64,000 nucleotides of DNA from Pseudomonas rhodesiae. Its GTDB lineage: Bacteria > Pseudomonadota > Gammaproteobacteria > Pseudomonadales > Pseudomonadaceae. A program made the translations under genes and the position numbers. How positions within the stretch are numbered: the first letter of the stretch is position 1; every line of letters begins with the position of its first letter. Below are positions 48,076-56,824 of the stretch, piece after piece. The DNA is taken from contig NZ_VFEU01000007.1 of the NCBI RefSeq assembly GCF_007858255.1, positions 124,001 to 188,000 on the forward strand, in the 5' to 3' direction. Under the pieces are notes generated by a model. That model had not been told where the DNA came from. It searched no databases and saw nothing but the letters and a program-made list of their open reading frames with translations.

Positions 48076-48117
48076 TTGATCAAGATCAAGGTACTGCCTT
48101 TACCTCAGCTCTATGCT
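48076..48117 (+). promoter_or_regulatory. ANR/FNR-dependent class II promoter of the low-oxygen module
   Basis: TTGAT-CAAG-ATCAA (48076-48089) is the exact ANR/FNR consensus. A -10-like TATGCT lies at 48112-48117. If transcription starts near 48124 the box is centred at about -41.5, the class II geometry of ANR-activated promoters. The first gene follows at 48327, leaving a ~200-base leader. Confidence 0.82.
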
Positions 48118-48326
48118 GAGCTTAACAAGCCACATTTGGCACGGGTCGATCATGCTCAGAAACTATCGAGGACTTTCTAGCCCGGGGCCATGGAAATCTC
48201 CGGTGTTCAGCCCCATTCTTCTGGCATACCATGTCTCATGGATGGGCCTGATCAGCGCCCTGCACGGCACTCGAATGCGGGAATCTCGCCAATCGACAAG
48301 GGTCAACTTCACGAAGGAGCATCGCC

Positions 48327-48653
48327 ATGAATATTCCGCCCGATCGAAGTAAGAGCACAGGAAACAGCCCGAACTGGTCTCGTATCAACCAGTGGCTGCT
48401 GTGGCTCGGCCTCGCCGCCGCCGTTGCCTGGATGTTCTACCGCCACAACGCCCATCTTCTGCAACTGCTTCCCTTCCTCTTCATCCTCGCCTGTCCGTTG
48501 ATGCACATCTTCGGCCATGGCAGTCACGGCGCACATGGTGGTCATGACCATCAAGATCAGCCGCCTCGGGGCGATGAAGAGGGTTCGCCTGCGCGCCAAT
48601 CAGACGACCGGAGCCGCCCGAAATCCGTCGGCCAGTCCGGGCACCACCACTGA
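48327..48653 (+). CDS. DUF2933 membrane protein (second copy)
   Basis: Protein of 108 aa: an N-terminal polar segment, two membrane helices (WLLWLGLAAAVAWMFY, LLPFLFILACPLMHIFG), and a His-rich tail (GHGSHGAHGGHDHQD, ending GHHH). It shares the PF-L-x-ACPLMH core with the copy at 41598 but has a longer tail. GGAG lies about nine bases before the ATG. It is the first gene behind the ANR promoter. Confidence 0.82.
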   Translation: MNIPPDRSKSTGNSPNWSRINQWLLWLGLAAAVAWMFYRHNAHLLQLLPFLFILACPLMHIFGHGSHGAHGGHDHQDQPPRGDEEGSPARQSDDRSRPKSVGQSGHHH

Positions 48654-48671
48654 AACCACCGGAGCATCATC

Positions 48672-48971
48672 ATGGAAACCATCGAACTCAAGGTTGCCGG
48701 CATGACCTGCGCCTCCTGCGCGAACTCGGTCAGCAAGGCGCTCAAGCGCGTAGCTGGTGTGCAAGACGTGCATGTCGATCTCGCTCGCGGCACAGCGAGT
48801 GTCACCGGCGACCAGACGGCCCAGAAGACGCCTGAGCTGATCGCGGCCTTAGCTGCCGCGGGCTACGAGGCATCCGCTGATTCCTCGCCGGGCATTGCGG
48901 CGGGTGCCGGTGCCTCCCATGCGCCGGCCGCTGCCCGTTCAAAGGGGCATGGCGGCTGCTGCTGCCGCTGA
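48672..48971 (+). CDS. HMA-domain metal chaperone with Cys-rich tail
   Basis: Small CopZ-like protein of 99 aa. The ferredoxin-like HMA domain (residues ~1-68) has the soft-metal motif VAGMTCASCANSV. An Ala-rich linker leads to a C-terminal GHGGCCCR, a tail that could hold an additional Cu(I). It resembles the N-terminal HMA of Cu ATPases, which the P1B ATPase in this window lacks, so it may be the pump's separate delivery domain. GGAG lies about seven bases before the ATG. Confidence 0.85.
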   Translation: METIELKVAGMTCASCANSVSKALKRVAGVQDVHVDLARGTASVTGDQTAQKTPELIAALAAAGYEASADSSPGIAAGAGASHAPAAARSKGHGGCCCR

Positions 48972-48979
48972 TCGACGCC

Positions 48980-50647
48980 ATGGACGCACGCACGAACTCC
49001 CAGGGTATCGCCGCCGCACCGCTTGGGCTCTTTGCTGCCTACTGGGGCGACATGCTGTGGCGGACCGTCGCGTCCGGCGAAGCGCTGAGACAGCGCGCCA
49101 ACAACATGACCGAACACGAAGCGGCGGGTATGCCGCCGCTGCTCCACTTCGAGTCAGAGCAGGTGGCTGACGGCCACGACTTGCAACCGGCGAGCAACTA
49201 CCGGCTCCTGCGCGTCACTCGCTGTGGCACTGACGCCTTGGAGAAGCATGTGCGCAAAGGCGCCGCGCCGGTGCTGGTCGTCGATCCACGCGCCGGCCAT
49301 GGCCCTGGCATTGGCGGCTTCAAACGCGATTCTGAAGTTGGCATGGCACTGCTCGAAGGCCATCCGGTGTACTTCGTGGTGTTCGATCCAGAGCCCGTCG
49401 AGGGACAGACGATGGGCGCGGTGGTGCAGACACTGGCTGCGTTCATCGACATCGTGGCCAAGCGCCACCGAGGAAAGGCCCCGATCGTCTATGGCAACTG
49501 CCAAGGCGGTTGGGCGATCACACTGGCACTGTCACATTGCGAGCACCGCGCCGCGTTGGCGGTGTTGAACGGCTCGCCGTTGTCGTACTGGGCAGGCGAG
49601 AGAGGCATCAACCCCATGCGACTGCTCGGTGGGTTCACGGGCGGCATCTGGCCAGCGCACTGGGTCTCGGACCTCGGTGCCGGGCGCTTCGATGGCGCCT
49701 GGCTGGTCCAGAACTTCGAGGCGTTGCGGCCCGAGGGCGTGTTCAATAAATACGACACGCTGTTCGCGCAACCGGAGATCGAGCGCGATCGCTTCCTGGA
49801 GTTCGAGCGCTGGTGGAATGGCTTCTACCAACTTGCCCGCGAGGAAATGCTGTCGATTGCAGGCGATCTTTTCGTCGGCAATCATCTGGAGCAGGGCGAG
49901 GTCGTCGTCGATGGCCACTGCCGCGCGGATCTGAGACGCGTTGGCGCGCCCCTGATGATCTTCTGCTCCAACGGGGACAACATCACGCCCCCCCATCAGG
50001 CGCTTGGCTGGCTCAAGGCAGTCTATCCAACGACCGCGGACCTGGTCGCTGCAGGCCAGCGCGTCGTCTACCTGATGCACCAGCACGTGGGCCACCTCGG
50101 GATATTCGTCTCCGCCGCAGTGGCGCGACGGGAGCATCGTGCCATCTTGCATCATGCCGATTCGATCCAGGCGCTCGATCCCGGTTTCTACGAGATGGTT
50201 CTGGATGACAGCACCTCTGCGGAGTCGGCCGCCGGCGCGCGGTTCGAGCCCCGGCGGCTGGAAGACCTGCCCTTCGACGCCATCCCCGCTGGGTTCGACA
50301 AGGTCGAGGCGCTTTCGGAGGCTACCGAGCGCTTCTATGCGCAGTGGGTGTCACCGTGGGTCCGCTTCGTCGTCACCCCCGAATCGGCCCGTGCTCTTCG
50401 TGCGCTGCATCCGATGCGCGTCAGCCGCAAGGTCTGGTCTGAACAGATGACGCCAGCTCTCGCGCTGCTACCTTGGATGCAGCGATGGCTTGAGCAGTGG
50501 GGGGCGCAGGATCCCCATCGGACGGTCAATCCCTGGTATCAGTTGGAACGCGCGGGTGCAGACGTGGTTGAACAGGCGATGCAGTCGTGGCGCCGGGTCC
50601 GCGATCTGTGGGCGGAGCTTGTGTTCGAGCAGACCTATGCGAATTGA
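48980..50647 (+). CDS. DUF3141 alpha/beta hydrolase, PHA-synthase-like
   Basis: Protein of 555 aa in the DUF3141 family, distantly related to class III PHA synthases. The nucleophile elbow is YGNCQGGWA with Cys in place of Ser, the Asp is in CSNGDNITPPHQ and the His in HQHVGHLGIF, giving a complete Cys-Asp-His triad. The usual second PHA synthase subunit (PhaE/R) and phasins are absent, and acetate kinase comes next, so its role is probably in acyl-CoA or acyl-phosphate metabolism rather than polymer storage. Starts eight bases after the HMA gene. Confidence 0.8.
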   Translation: MDARTNSQGIAAAPLGLFAAYWGDMLWRTVASGEALRQRANNMTEHEAAGMPPLLHFESEQVADGHDLQPASNYRLLRVTRCGTDALEKHVRKGAAPVLVVDPRAGHGPGIGGFKRDSEVGMALLEGHPVYFVVFDPEPVEGQTMGAVVQTLAAFIDIVAKRHRGKAPIVYGNCQGGWAITLALSHCEHRAALAVLNGSPLSYWAGERGINPMRLLGGFTGGIWPAHWVSDLGAGRFDGAWLVQNFEALRPEGVFNKYDTLFAQPEIERDRFLEFERWWNGFYQLAREEMLSIAGDLFVGNHLEQGEVVVDGHCRADLRRVGAPLMIFCSNGDNITPPHQALGWLKAVYPTTADLVAAGQRVVYLMHQHVGHLGIFVSAAVARREHRAILHHADSIQALDPGFYEMVLDDSTSAESAAGARFEPRRLEDLPFDAIPAGFDKVEALSEATERFYAQWVSPWVRFVVTPESARALRALHPMRVSRKVWSEQMTPALALLPWMQRWLEQWGAQDPHRTVNPWYQLERAGADVVEQAMQSWRRVRDLWAELVFEQTYAN

Positions 50648-50826
50648 ACGATCGCGTTGCGTCGTTCTGACGCCTGCCCCGCCAGCGGCGGTGCCCCATC
50701 GCCAGGCCGATGGACTGGGCTGGTGGACCATTGTCCCGTTCTCGCTGGGTGCTGTCCTGCCTTTCCAGCGCACGCACGCAGCCAATGGTGGTGGCGTTGG
50801 CGCCGACTGCGCTGACCGGGGCTGAC

Positions 50827-51960
50827 ATGCGCGTCCTCGCCATCAATGCCGGTAGCGCGACGCTCAAGTTCGGGGTCTTCGTATCGGACTCCACTGTCTC
50901 CGTGATCGAGCCGGCGATCGATCATCCCGCAGTTGATGCTGCCGCGTTCGAGAAGATCGAGCGCCAGCTGCGCAGGGCTGGCGTGACATCGCTCGATGGT
51001 ATCGGCCACCGTGTCGCACACGGTGGCCCCCTGTTGAGCGACGCAGCTCTTGTGGATGAGCAGGTCGAGCACGAGATTGGCCAGGCTGCGGTTCTGGCTC
51101 CGCAGCACAATCCCGTCGCACTGGCTGGCATACGGCTCGCGCGCGAGCGTTGGCCCGGCGTGCGCCACGTCGCGGTCTTCGACACCGCTTTCCATGACGA
51201 CATGCCCGAATACGCCCATTCCTATGCTGTTCCGCCATCGTGGCGCGCGGCAGGGGTACGGAGATACGGCTTCCATGGCCTGTCCCACCAGGGTGTACTG
51301 GCCGCCGTCAGCACCGAGCTGAAACGGCCGCCGTCAGAACTTCGTATCGTGAGCTGCCACATTGGAAGCGGCGCCAGCGTCTGCGCGATCGATCGAGGAA
51401 GGTCGATCGATACATCGATGGGAATGACCGCGCTTGAAGGTCTTGTGATGGGCACGCGCTGTGGAGACCTCGACCCTGGCGTACCCGGCTTCGTCGCACG
51501 CGCACTGGGTTTGACGTTGGCGCAGATCGAGGCGGCGCTTTACAGCGACAGTGGACTCAAAGGATTGTCGGGTGAGAGTTCGGACCTGCGGATTGTGGAG
51601 AAGCGCGCGGGAGAAGGAGTCGCAGCCGCCCAACTGGCATTGCAGGTACACGCGTACCGCGTGCGCAAGTACATCGGCGCCTACGCCGCCGCGATAGGCG
51701 GTTGCGATGCTGTGGCCTTCACTGGCGGAGCTGGAGAAAATTCGGCCGCGTTGCGTCGGCGCATCGTTGATGGCCTGGAGTTCATCGGCCTGGAACTAGA
51801 CGAAGAGCGCAATCGCGCCTACTCGCCCAACACTGAAGTCGCCCAGTTGCAGTCATCCCGATCCGCCGTCGCCGTGCTGGTGGTTCAAGCACGCGAGCAG
51901 TTAGCGATCGCGCGTGAGACGTTCCGAACGCTGAATGACCAGGCAAGTGGTTTGGTATAG
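50827..51960 (+). CDS. ackA: Acetate kinase
   Basis: Cytosolic ASKHA-fold kinase of 377 aa, slightly shorter than the usual ~400. It makes ATP from acetyl phosphate. Motifs: INAGSATLKFGVF (Asn), VFDTAFHDDMPEYAH (catalytic Asp), CHIGSGASV (His), GTRCGDLDPG (Arg) and FTGGAGENSAALR (Glu). The ATG at 50827 is the family start. No phosphotransacetylase is adjacent; acetyl phosphate would come from the phosphoketolase encoded 2.3 kb downstream. Confidence 0.93.
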   Translation: MRVLAINAGSATLKFGVFVSDSTVSVIEPAIDHPAVDAAAFEKIERQLRRAGVTSLDGIGHRVAHGGPLLSDAALVDEQVEHEIGQAAVLAPQHNPVALAGIRLARERWPGVRHVAVFDTAFHDDMPEYAHSYAVPPSWRAAGVRRYGFHGLSHQGVLAAVSTELKRPPSELRIVSCHIGSGASVCAIDRGRSIDTSMGMTALEGLVMGTRCGDLDPGVPGFVARALGLTLAQIEAALYSDSGLKGLSGESSDLRIVEKRAGEGVAAAQLALQVHAYRVRKYIGAYAAAIGGCDAVAFTGGAGENSAALRRRIVDGLEFIGLELDEERNRAYSPNTEVAQLQSSRSAVAVLVVQAREQLAIARETFRTLNDQASGLV

Positions 51961-52100
51961 GCAATGAACTGGGACAAGACCACGATAAGTCTTCCTCCGG
52001 GCCGGGAGCCACGCCCGTTGATGCTCGCGCCGAAGATGGTCCAGTTGCCCATCCAACCGCACGTTGAAGGAAGAAACGGAGCGGTTCAGACACCGGGCCC

Positions 52101-52131
52101 TTGACCCATGTGCAGCACCTGGGTTCAAACT
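52101..52131 (+). promoter_or_regulatory. MerR-type promoter and operator
   Basis: TTGACC (-35, 52101-52106), a 19-base spacer, then CAAACT (-10, 52126-52131). The spacer region carries a 21-bp dyad, ACCCATGTGC-A-GCACCTGGGT (52104-52124), with one mismatch per arm pair. A long spacer with a central dyad is the hallmark of promoters activated by MerR proteins. It lies 47 bases upstream of the merR-like gene. The rest of 51961-52100 shows nothing firm. Confidence 0.72.
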
Positions 52132-52177
52132 CGCTCGAAAGTGAAGGGATTCAAGACAACCTTGCTGGAGGATGGTG

Positions 52178-52630
52178 ATGCAACTCATTGAATGCGCCAA
52201 GGCGGCAGGCGTCACACCGGACACGTTGCGTCACTACCTTCGGGTGGGGCTTGTGGTGCCCGATGGCCGGGGCACGAACGGCTACCGCGCATTCTCGGAT
52301 CGAAGCGTCGCCCGGGTGCGTTTCATACGCAATGCATTGGCCCTCGGCTTCACGCTCAAGGACGCTGCAGAGTTTGTCGAGATGAGCCAGCGGGGTGCAT
52401 CGCCTTGTCCGCGCGCGCGGGCGCTGCTGAGCGAACGGCTTGACGAGCAGGCCCGGCGGCTGAAGGAGGCGACGGATTTGCATCGCCGCATGCAGCAGGC
52501 AGAGCGCGACTGGAAGCGGCTGCCGGACGGCGTCCCGGATGGCCATTCCGTCTGCGGCTTGATCGAAGGAGCGGATGCGGACGTTCAGCGCAATTCGGTG
52601 CGCGCGAAGTCCCGTCGTGTACGCGCATGA
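52178..52630 (+). CDS. MerR family regulator
   Basis: MerR-type regulator of 150 aa: N-terminal winged helix (residues 1-70, LIECAKAAGVTPDTLRHYLR, then GLVVPDGRGTNGYRAFSD), a long dimerisation helix, and cysteines in ASPCPRARALL and HSVCGLIEGA near the effector site. This suggests a metal or thiol-reactive ligand, but the spacing is not diagnostic for Zn, Cu or Hg. GGAGG at 52167-52171 favours the ATG at 52178 over 52172. It is read in the same direction as cfa and xfp, and probably controls them together with itself. Confidence 0.87.
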   Translation: MQLIECAKAAGVTPDTLRHYLRVGLVVPDGRGTNGYRAFSDRSVARVRFIRNALALGFTLKDAAEFVEMSQRGASPCPRARALLSERLDEQARRLKEATDLHRRMQQAERDWKRLPDGVPDGHSVCGLIEGADADVQRNSVRAKSRRVRA

Positions 52631-52784
52631 ATCGCTCTGATCATCGTCGACATTCCCCGGCATCACGACGCTCTACGTACATGCGGTGCAGCGGTTGTGG
52701 TCGTGCCGATCACGCCAGCGCCAAGTGTGAGTCGTCTATCCACTTCGCAGCATCCGCTGCACACGAGCGAGCGAGGCGCCCCCG

Positions 52785-54113
52785 ATGAGCCACCTCACGA
52801 CACGGGATCGAACCGTATCGCCCGACGGATATGCCGCCGCGCTACGGATCTTGCGCCGGCTGCTGGCCGGCATCGAGCGCCCGCCGGCGTTGCGTCTGGG
52901 CGATATGCTCTTGCACGAGCTCGAATCGCACCCGGAATACACCCTGATCATCCGTGACCCGGGCCTGCTGCGTCGCTTGGTCCTGCGCCCGGATCCGCTG
53001 CTGCTGGCGGAAGCCTATTTCCGCGGCACCATCGACATTGAGGGAGACCTGTACACCGCGCTCGGGCTCAAGGCGCATTTCGAGAAGTTTTCGCTCTCTT
53101 GGCGCGACAAACTGGCCCTGTTGCGCGACGCACTGCTGCTGCGCGTGTCCGACCAGGACGGGTTGAAGCCCTCGCGGAGTCTGGCCTCGCGCGTCGCACG
53201 TCGCTTCTCCCATCGCCATTCGCGTCAAACCGATCAGGCCGCGATCTCCTTTCACTACGATGTGTCCAACGCGTTCTATGGCCTCTGGCTCGATGCCGAG
53301 AGGGTCTACTCATGTGGCTATTTCAAGGCGACGGATGACACGCTGGACCAGGCTCAGTGCAACAAGCTGGAGCACATCTGCCGCAAGCTGCGTCTGCAGC
53401 GAGGCGAACGCCTGCTCGACATCGGCTGCGGCTGGGGCGCGCTCGTATGCTGGGCGGCAAGAGAACATGGCGTCCGTGCGCACGGCATCACGCTCAGCCA
53501 ACAGCAACTCGAATACGCGCGCGAGCGCATCCGCTCGGAGGGCCTGCAGGATCTCGTCACTGTTGAACTGCGCGACTACCGTGACCTCGAAGGCACGGCC
53601 GTTTTCGACAAGGTGTCAAGCATTGGCATGTTCGAGCACGTGGGACTCGCGAACCTAGCGGCCTACTACGCCGTGGTCCAGCGGGTTTTGCGGCCAGGAG
53701 GACTCTTCCTCAACCATGGGATCACCCATGACGAGGAGGGCTGGAACCGAACCGTCGCGACCGAGTTCATCAACCGCTACGTCTTCCCCGACGGCGAATT
53801 GGACTGCGTCAGCAATATCCAGCTAGGGATGGAGCGCTCCGGCTTCGAGATCCATGACGTCGAAGGTCTTCGACCCCACTACGCGCTGACCTTGCGTCAT
53901 TGGGTCCAGCGGCTCGAAGCGCGCCGGGAGGAGGCCTTGCGGGAGGTCGATGAGGTGACCTTCCGCATCTGGCGCTTGTACATGGCGGCGTGTGCACTGG
54001 AATTCGAGGCCGGGGGAACTGGGATCTACCAGATCGTCGCGTCCAAACGCGACGGCGGAAGCTGGCCCGTGCCCTTGACCCGCTCTGATCTTTATGGAGA
54101 ACACCAGCCATGA
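52785..54113 (+). CDS. cfa: Cyclopropane-fatty-acyl-phospholipid synthase
   Basis: Peripheral membrane SAM-dependent enzyme of 442 aa that adds a methylene bridge to cis-unsaturated phospholipid acyl chains. An N-terminal SCP-like domain (residues ~1-120) precedes the methyltransferase core: VYSCGYF (Cys of the bicarbonate site), LLDIGCGWGALVCWAA (SAM loop) and SIGMFEHVG (Glu/His). This is an accessory copy; its acceptors are the unsaturated chains made through FabA-FabB. Cyclopropanation is a known stationary-phase and acid-stress adaptation. Ends about 100 bases before xfp. Confidence 0.93.
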   Translation: MSHLTTRDRTVSPDGYAAALRILRRLLAGIERPPALRLGDMLLHELESHPEYTLIIRDPGLLRRLVLRPDPLLLAEAYFRGTIDIEGDLYTALGLKAHFEKFSLSWRDKLALLRDALLLRVSDQDGLKPSRSLASRVARRFSHRHSRQTDQAAISFHYDVSNAFYGLWLDAERVYSCGYFKATDDTLDQAQCNKLEHICRKLRLQRGERLLDIGCGWGALVCWAAREHGVRAHGITLSQQQLEYARERIRSEGLQDLVTVELRDYRDLEGTAVFDKVSSIGMFEHVGLANLAAYYAVVQRVLRPGGLFLNHGITHDEEGWNRTVATEFINRYVFPDGELDCVSNIQLGMERSGFEIHDVEGLRPHYALTLRHWVQRLEARREEALREVDEVTFRIWRLYMAACALEFEAGGTGIYQIVASKRDGGSWPVPLTRSDLYGEHQP

Positions 54114-54219
54114 ACGCTAGATGGCCGTGCCGCTGGCGCGCGAAAGACGATCGCAGACGCCAGCCTTCCCAATCTCGCCGTCGCGCTTACCTGCGTGCCG
54201 GCTCTCAAGGACTTTCCAC

Positions 54220-56649
54220 ATGAACCACGAGCTTCCCTGGGTCGCCGAGCGCGTCCGCGTGTTCCGCGAGTCTGATCCCGAGTTCGCCCGCTGGGCGCGC
54301 GGCCACGGCCCCATCACCCACAACGATCTCACGCAACTGCGAGTCCACGATCTCGCACAGGTGCTGGTTGCCGAAGGCAAGGCGAGCGACACAACCGCGG
54401 TGTATCGCACGCTGTGGGCGGCGGACCGCCTGGCCGTGGCAGGCATGTGGTTGACGGTTCACATGACCTATGCCGACCGGGTCTATCCCGATGGCCGGGG
54501 GATGAGAGCCGAGGATTTCAAGGAGACGCCGGAGGGGCATACCGGTGGGTCGCTGAACATCGTGCCGGCCTATGTCGGCTACCTGGCCGCGAACGCGCTC
54601 AGTGGGTTGACGCGTGGCTGGTTGATGGGCCAGGGCCATTGCGTCGCGGGCATCGATGCCTGCAACCTTCTGGTGGGCAACATGACGCCGCGCCACGCCG
54701 AGAGATACGACCGCAGCGAAAGCGGCCTCACGCGCTTTGCCCGGGATTTCTATAGCTACGCGATCGACGCACAGGGGCGTCCCGCCTCGCCGCTGGGCAG
54801 CCACGTCGGCCCGAATACGGCAGGCGGTCTGTCCGAGGGCGGCTATCTCGGCTTTGCCGAACTGCAGTACGTGCACATGCCCTTGCCCGGCGAGCGGCTG
54901 GTGGTGTTCCTCAGCGACGGCGCTTTCGAGGAGCAGCGTGGCAGTGACTGGGCGCCGCGCTGGTGGCGGGCAGAAGACAGCGGCTTCGTGGCTCCGTTCA
55001 TGATCCTCAACGGTCGCCGCATCGAACAGCGCAGCACCATGCAGCAGCAGGGGGGCCGAGAATGGTTCCACCAGCATCTGCGGCTGAACGGCTTCGACCC
55101 GATGGAGATCGACGGCACCGACCCCGCCGCGTTCGCCTGGGCCGTTCACGCGATGGAGGAGCGGTTGTCGGCCTGCGCGGCTGGAGTTTCGCAGGGCACC
55201 GTTCAGTACCCGGTACCCCTCCACTACACCATCGCCGAAGCGCCCAAGGGATTCGGCTTCCCCGGTGCTGGAACCAATGCCGCGCACAACCTCCCGCTGG
55301 AGGGGAACCCCCGGGTCGACCAGATAGCGCTTCAGCAATTCAACGAGGGTGCTCGCGCTCTCTTCGTGCCGTCGCACGAACTCGACGAAGCGGTGGCACT
55401 ACTGTGCCAGCACGAAGTGCAGCATCGTCCCCTGGAGCGGGACCATGCCCTGGCGCACCGCCAGGTGGCGGCCCCCAGACTTCCGGTTCCGCAGTGGCAT
55501 GTTGCGGGCCAGGGCGAGGTCTCGCCAATGGCGGCACTCGACGGAGCCTTCGCGGCCCTCGTCCAAGCCAACCCACAGCTGCGTCCGCGGGTGGGCAATC
55601 CGGACGAGCTGCGCAGCAACCGCATGGGCCAGACATTGGACCTGCTCAAACACCGCGTCTTCACGCCCGAACCGGGCCTGGCGGAGGCCGTCGATGGCGC
55701 CGTGATCACGGCGCTCAACGAAGAAGCGGTGGTCAGCGCGGCGCTGGGCAACAAGGGCGGCATCAACTTGGTCGTCTCTTACGAGGCATTTGCCGTCAAG
55801 ATGCTGGGCGCGCTGCGCCAGGAAATCCTGTTCGCGCGACATCAGGCGCAGGCAGGCACACCACCCGGATGGCTGTCGGTGGTCACGGTTGCGACGTCCC
55901 ACACCTGGGAGAACGGCAAGAACGAGCAGTCGCACCAGGATCCGACGCTGGCCGAAGCGCTGTTGGGCGAAATGTCCGACACCTCGCGCGTGTTGTTCCC
56001 GGTCGATGCCAACAGTGCCGTTGCGGCGCTGCGCGCGGCCTACGCCTCGCATGGCCAGTTCTGGACGCTGGTCGTTCCCAAGCGGGCCGTCGCCAGCCAG
56101 TTGAGTGCCGAGCAGGCCGAACGCTTGGTCGATCAGGGTGGTTGGGTGGTGAAGCCCTGCGACGCCCCCGAGGTGTTGCTGGTTGCCATCGGCGCATACC
56201 AGCTACAGCAGGCCCTGCTTGCGGGGCGGCGCCTCGAAGCCGCTGGACATCGGACCGCAGTGACCTGCGTCATCGAGCCGGGCCGCTTCAGAGCACCCCG
56301 CGACGAACGCGAGCAGGACTTTGTGGCCGGCGACCAGGCCTTGCGCGCCCTGTTCCCGGAGACTGCCGCCGTGCGCGTCATCGTCTCGCACATGCGACCC
56401 GAGCCGACGCTGGGCCTGATGCGCCGGATCGATACAGGGGCGCGGCAGACCCGTGCCTTGGGCTACCAGGCGCGCGGCGGAACACTCGATGTGGCCGGCA
56501 TGCTGTTCGCGAACCGTTGCACGTGGGCGCACGTCGCGGCGGAGGCCGCTCAAGGGCTCGGTGTCGATCCGCAGAGCTTGCTGAGCGCCGAGGAGTGGGC
56601 GGCCGTGCAGGGGCGTGGCGACCCGCGCGTCATCACGGTCTCGGCTTAA
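54220..56649 (+). CDS. xfp: Phosphoketolase (xylulose-5-P/fructose-6-P)
   Basis: TPP-dependent cytosolic enzyme of 809 aa that splits xylulose 5-phosphate (or fructose 6-phosphate) with phosphate to acetyl phosphate plus glyceraldehyde 3-phosphate (or erythrose 4-phosphate). Visible elements: TPEGHTGGSLNIVPAYVGY and GQGHCVAG in the PP domain, FLSDGAFEEQRGSDW for Mg-diphosphate binding, and VVSYEAFAVKML with the TPP-activating Glu. Length and domain order are normal. The ATG at 54220 has AAGGA upstream; the open frame to 54121 has no family counterpart. Confidence 0.95.
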   Translation: MNHELPWVAERVRVFRESDPEFARWARGHGPITHNDLTQLRVHDLAQVLVAEGKASDTTAVYRTLWAADRLAVAGMWLTVHMTYADRVYPDGRGMRAEDFKETPEGHTGGSLNIVPAYVGYLAANALSGLTRGWLMGQGHCVAGIDACNLLVGNMTPRHAERYDRSESGLTRFARDFYSYAIDAQGRPASPLGSHVGPNTAGGLSEGGYLGFAELQYVHMPLPGERLVVFLSDGAFEEQRGSDWAPRWWRAEDSGFVAPFMILNGRRIEQRSTMQQQGGREWFHQHLRLNGFDPMEIDGTDPAAFAWAVHAMEERLSACAAGVSQGTVQYPVPLHYTIAEAPKGFGFPGAGTNAAHNLPLEGNPRVDQIALQQFNEGARALFVPSHELDEAVALLCQHEVQHRPLERDHALAHRQVAAPRLPVPQWHVAGQGEVSPMAALDGAFAALVQANPQLRPRVGNPDELRSNRMGQTLDLLKHRVFTPEPGLAEAVDGAVITALNEEAVVSAALGNKGGINLVVSYEAFAVKMLGALRQEILFARHQAQAGTPPGWLSVVTVATSHTWENGKNEQSHQDPTLAEALLGEMSDTSRVLFPVDANSAVAALRAAYASHGQFWTLVVPKRAVASQLSAEQAERLVDQGGWVVKPCDAPEVLLVAIGAYQLQQALLAGRRLEAAGHRTAVTCVIEPGRFRAPRDEREQDFVAGDQALRALFPETAAVRVIVSHMRPEPTLGLMRRIDTGARQTRALGYQARGGTLDVAGMLFANRCTWAHVAAEAAQGLGVDPQSLLSAEEWAAVQGRGDPRVITVSA

Positions 56650-56824
56650 CCCCCTTCCAGCACGACCCACGACCATGCGCTGATTGCGCCGACGCACTCT
56701 GCTCCTGCATGTGCGTTGCCAGGTCGCACTGGGTTCGGATGTCTGACGAATGGCTGTGGGACCGATGGCCACGTCGCGCCTGAATGTCGTCCTCCCGTGC
56801 CAAGTAGCACTTCCTTGTCCGGGT

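Noticed and set aside
48113..48352. 79-residue open frame between the ANR promoter and the DUF2933 gene
   Set aside because: No ribosome binding site, it begins right at the expected promoter -10/start region and overlaps the well-supported DUF2933 start. No family resemblance.
51964..52104. 46-residue open frame just after acetate kinase (MNWDKTTISLPPG...)
   Set aside because: Weak ribosome site and no recognised family. Its end overlaps the -35 of the MerR-type promoter. It could be a real small protein, but nothing supports it beyond an open frame.
54963..56783. 606-residue open frame overlapping phosphoketolase in another frame
   Set aside because: Arg/Gly/Ala-rich shadow frame of a GC-rich gene; the phosphoketolase frame has intact motifs throughout.
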